A stretch of 64,000 nucleotides of DNA, taken from assembly GCA_035236585.1 (NCBI GenBank), contig CP141136.1:57801136-57865135 (forward strand), given 5' to 3'. Origin of the DNA: Warburgia ugandensis (lineage: Eukaryota; Streptophyta; Magnoliopsida; Canellales; Canellaceae). Shown here piece by piece: positions 60,567 to 64,000 of the stretch. Both the position numbers and the translations under genes were made by a program. Below the pieces are notes generated by a model. The model saw nothing but the letters and a program-made list of their open reading frames with translations, was not told the DNA's origin and did no database searches. The first letter of the stretch is position 1; each line of letters starts with the position of its first letter.

Positions 60567-61327
60567 ATTATACTGTAATGACTCCAATTTTGTAATATTG
60601 AAATTCCAAGTTTAGCAATGAAAAGTTCAGTTTTTAAAGGAAAGGGCATTATAGTCATTTCACTATTCACATTGACTGAACCCATAAATTTGGTCCAAAA
60701 AGTAGTTCCATTAGATGCGTGTCAGAAAAAGGAATCCAACGAGACCAAAATCACCCAAAACGGAGTTAAAATGAGCAAGATATGGCCCTTTGAAGTTCAG
60801 GGGCAAAACTGTAAATTTTATAAAAACGACTTAACCTGAAAAACACAGGGGCCAGTTTTGATACGGGCACCCCATCGTCTTCAACCTCTAGAGGATTCTA
60901 GAACGGCGGTGATTAGAGGAGAAATCACCGCCATTCAAAGGTGGTGAGAGCCCCCTCAAGAACCCTCTCTTAGCTCTATAAATAGAGCTCTTAGGTGCCT
61001 CTAATGGCAGCCCAAAACGTTGAAGAAAACCAGTCGTGAAGCAGTGACCTAGAGGGGAAAAAGAGGAGAAAAACCCAGCAACGAGCCAGGTACGTCCGAG
61101 ATCGCTCAAAACCCATCTCCCCCATAGTTCCAAGGTCAATTTCCCTAAGTTTTTGCATGAAAAACCATGCAAAACGGAGCCCAGGAGAGCCACTAAGGAC
61201 CCAGGGACGTTCCCTGGGCCGCACTGGTTCGACGAACCAGGGTGCCCAAGGATGCCCCTGTCCCCCAACGACGGAAACACCCAATTCGGACGAGACGTGT
61301 CGAACGCGTCTGAGAGGAAACCAACAG

Positions 61328-61405
61328 GCGCATCTCTAGACGCGCCCGCTAAAGAGGCAGACGAGTGGAGCATATAGCGCATCTGCAGACGCGCCCGCTG
61401 AGGCA
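61328..61405. repeat. GC-rich direct repeat in the LTR
   Basis: GCGCATCT, two variable bases and AGACGCGCCCGCT occur at 61328 and 61377, each followed by a GAGGCA-containing segment. An inverted GCAGATGCGC follows at about 61413. Confidence 0.85.
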
Positions 61406-62532
61406 CACGCCGCAGATGCGCAGCGCCCTAGCATTCCGTCTTTTTATCTTTAAGACTCTATGTACATACGACACTGAAACGCTTATAACTTGAGATCTAG
61501 AGCTCCGATTGAGGCGCCGCAAAAGGCGTTGTGTCCATGTCGACGATGCAGACAATACAAACTATAAAATCCCTTATCAAGGCCCAATCAAATGTGGGCA
61601 TGACCCTTAGAATAGGATGGTGGAGCGTGGCCACTAGAACTTTGGAAAACTAAGGATACCAAGGCCCAATTAGGACCTTAGGACACCCATAGGCATAGGG
61701 ATGGACCTCTAATGCATAAGTAATAAGACCAATTATGCTAAAACCCATAAAACATAAGTCAAACTAACCTTGATTTCCCCAAACCATGATCAGGAGCGTC
61801 CGAGGACAAAAAGGGTTAGCGCGACCTAGCCAGGTAGGTGCTCTATCACTATTATATTCTTTTAAAAGAACTATTATTATTTTAAGAACATATGTTTTAA
61901 ATATATGACTTGATTTGCATGACTTAATTCAGCATGCATGATAAATGCTTTGTACATAGCCATGTTTTGAAATGATTGCATATACATTATGCACATATAT
62001 GTGTTGCAAACAAGTGCATACATTGCATGATTTAAGTACTTGCAAAGATTGCATGTCCTTGAGGGTTGCCAAAAGACGCTAGAGTGCCGAGGGCCAGGCA
62101 GTTGTGAGGGACCCAAAGAGGACAAGTTTTATCAAGAGGTTTTGGCTTCTTTAATCTCATGTGATTTGGACAAGTAAGCCCGTGGGTGCTATGCCAAGGG
62201 GTCTGGGTTGGCCACTTGGCCTCTGCCACTATTAGGTGGATGGGTACCATGCCCAAAAAGAGACAAGTCCCCACGTCGATTGCATGTGGTACAGGGGGCT
62301 ACCACTGGTGTCACGGCACTGGGTCGACGTGTCATAGGCCCCGTGGAGGCTATGACCGAGTGTCCTCAGGTACTCGGGGACCACACGGCGAGGAGGTCGT
62401 GGGCATAGTGGACCCTATGGTTTGATGATTTATGTGCATTTCATATAACATGATATGAGGATGGTCGACCATACCATACTAGAGATCCATGAGTTGGACC
62501 CCATGAAGCATCTATTGCATATCATGATGTTA

Positions 62533-62554
62533 TCATATATATATATATATATAT
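62533..62554. repeat. Short (AT)n run
   Basis: About 20 bp of alternating AT within the LTR. A similar run lies at about 59709-59732. Confidence 0.8.
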
Positions 62555-63094
62555 GATACTTTCAATTTTGGATTATGTGATTTTTAAGTCATTAGTATTT
62601 CGGTTTGATAATGGATTCTTATACTGATATTGAACTCGAGTATTCAAACATACACATGTTTTGAATGAGCATATGATTTTAAAACATCTCATGCATTTAT
62701 AAAACTAGTAGTGATAGGCTCCTACTGAGTATAGTATATACTCACCCAATCCTCAACATTTTTCAAATACAAAGTAAATACTTAAGGGCAAGGAACATTT
62801 GTACTAGGAGACACACACTAACTACAAGTAAGTAAACCCCTATCTTATCTTTCAATGTTACTTGATTGTAGTTACTCTCTAATAGTTGGGGCTGTGACTA
62901 ACACTTTCTTGGGAATAATATTGATTTAAACTTTGCCATGGCTAAATAAATTGAGAATGTGTTTGAACACTCGGGGTTTTTATGAAAGGTTGTTTTCCAA
63001 ATGAGAAAGATTTTCATACATTTCATATTTATAAAACAAGAGATCTTGCCTTTTTATCAAAATTGCATCATATAAAAACCCGGGTCGTGACAGT

Positions 63095-63106
63095 TGGTAT
63101 TAGAGC
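63095..63106 (+). other. Primer binding site of the second gypsy element
   Basis: TGGTATTAGAGC lies two bases after the LTR, with one change from the usual TGGTATCAGAGC. Confidence 0.85.
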
Positions 63107-63232
63107 CAGGTTTAACGTTACTCACAGCCCAATTATGAGGAGAATAACTTATAATCAAGTTTTATCTATGAAAGAGTAAGGGGTAATAGGATAACACAAA
63201 CTAAGAATTGGTGAATTGCCTTGTGATTACAG

Positions 63233-64000
63233 ATGCCTAGGAAGAAAGGAAGTAATGCTCCAAGACCTGAAGCCCCACTAGTGGACTCCACTGGGTCGAG
63301 CAACGGGATGGCTGAGTTATTCCAACAATTCTTACAGAATATGGGACAATACATGAATAGTCAAAGCCAAACTCCTACCCCCCGAGATCCTTCCCCTGAT
63401 AAAGCAATAGATAGGACTGAGGTTCAGTTAGAAAGGTTTCAGAAACTAGCTCCCTCATTCACAGGAGAAGATGAAGCATCTACAGCTAAATAATGGTTAA
63501 TTGATATTGAAAAGATATTTAAGGCCATGAACATAGCTGAAGAAAGAAAAGTACCCATGGCCACATTTGTGTTTAGAGGAGAAGCTACCTTTTGGTGGGA
63601 AACAGCAGAAAGAACTTATTTTGATCAGCAAGAAACAATAGGATGGGAAGAATTTAAAAAGGTCTTTAACGACAAATATTATCCTAAACATGTAAGGAAA
63701 CAGAAGGAAAAGGAATTTATGGACTTAGAACAAGGAAGTATGACCATCCAACAGTATGAAAGTAGAGTCATTAGCCTCCGAAGATTTGCACCACGTGCTT
63801 GTGCTAATGAGGAAGATGCGGCCGAAAGATTTGTAGATGAACTCAACCCAGGACTCAGGAACAGAGTTCTAGGTTTCCAACCTTCCACAATAGCCAAAGC
63901 CGTAGAGATGGCCTCCCTATATGAAAGAGATTATCAAAGGAACCAGGCAATAAGAGAAGTTAAGAACATCAACACCATGAAGAACAAAGGAAAGAGACCT
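63233..64000 (+). pseudogene. Ty3/gypsy gag, truncated by the window end, one premature stop
   Basis: The ATG at 63233 gives MPRKKGSNAPRPEAP, and the frame stays open to the window end except for TAA at 63491-63493. The stop sits between STAK and WLIDIEKIFKAM, where Gln is common in the family, so a single C-to-T change is likely. The retrotransposon Gag core follows: RGEATFWWETAERTYF, WEEFKKVFNDKYYPKHVRKQ, EFMDLEQGSMTIQQYE, then ERFVDELNPGLRNRVL. Apart from this stop the copy is well preserved, so it may be a younger insertion than the other elements here. The zinc knuckle and Pol lie outside the window. Confidence 0.9.

Larger units (their letters stand above)
60574..63092 (+). repeat. 5' LTR of a second Ty3/gypsy element
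   Basis: Starts TGTAATGACTCCAATTTTG and ends GGGTCGTGACA directly before a PBS, giving 2519 bp. It contains a GC-rich block (61,100-61,440) in otherwise AT-rich sequence and a conserved-looking stretch near 62,150-62,420. The 3' partner lies outside the window. Confidence 0.85.

Noticed and set aside
60888..61406. 172-codon minus-strand open frame in the GC-rich block
   Set aside because: Several overlapping frames are open because of GC content in an LTR. There is no recognisable domain.

Overview
This is a plant nuclear genome window, and almost certainly an angiosperm. Its genes contain introns and belong to plant-specific families: a ZAR1-type LRR receptor-like kinase and a degron-less Aux/IAA protein. 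Most of the rest is transposon-derived: Ty1/copia and Ty3/gypsy LTR elements, tRNA-derived SINEs of the Au type, one LINE scrap and a miniature LTR element. The AT-rich intergenic DNA carries (AT)n, (GA)n and (CT)n microsatellites. There are no operons, CRISPR arrays or rRNA genes. The sequence alone does not fix the species.

Layout. 1-2.95 kb: minus-strand exons of a broken, unidentified host gene, interrupted by a 1.46-kb copia deletion derivative (TSD ATAAC). 3-7.1 kb: AT-rich spacer with a SINE and several short tandem arrays. 7,094-17,599: a complete but decayed Ty3/gypsy chromovirus on the minus strand, with ~2.9-kb LTRs and TSD CTTCA. It sits just upstream of a small Cys-rich membrane-protein gene at 17,779-18,066. 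18-28 kb: spacer with a gypsy RT scrap, SINE copies, a LINE RT tail and an exact 83-bp tandem duplication. 28,286-30,679: an intact two-exon ZAR1-like receptor kinase. 31-36.9 kb: spacer with short tandem duplications, one unidentified coding exon and a TRIM/SMART-like element.

36.9-49.7 kb is a nested transposon stack. A plus-strand gypsy gag remnant is split by minus-strand copia A. Copia A is split by minus-strand copia B. One LTR of copia B is split by a 2.87-kb gypsy solo LTR (TSD GATTG). SINEs lie inside the gag remnant and inside one LTR of copia A.

51,736-55,072 (minus): a four-exon Aux/IAA gene of the IAA32/IAA34 type. Its exons join in frame to 174 residues, with an EAR motif and PB1 domain but no domain II degron. 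56-58.2 kb: weak exon candidates and a 90-bp (CT)n tract. 58,234-64,000: two gypsy-type LTRs in opposite orientation. The second (60,574-63,092) is followed by a PBS and a gag reading frame that runs off the window.

Three host genes look intact: the Cys-rich protein, the ZAR1-like kinase and the Aux/IAA. They share no pathway that the sequence shows, beyond the fact that both signalling families act in development. The most unusual features are the multi-level nesting, an array of seven small palindromes just upstream of a TATA box in the solo LTR, the SINE cluster and the miniature LTR element. I did not find a clearly new biological system.
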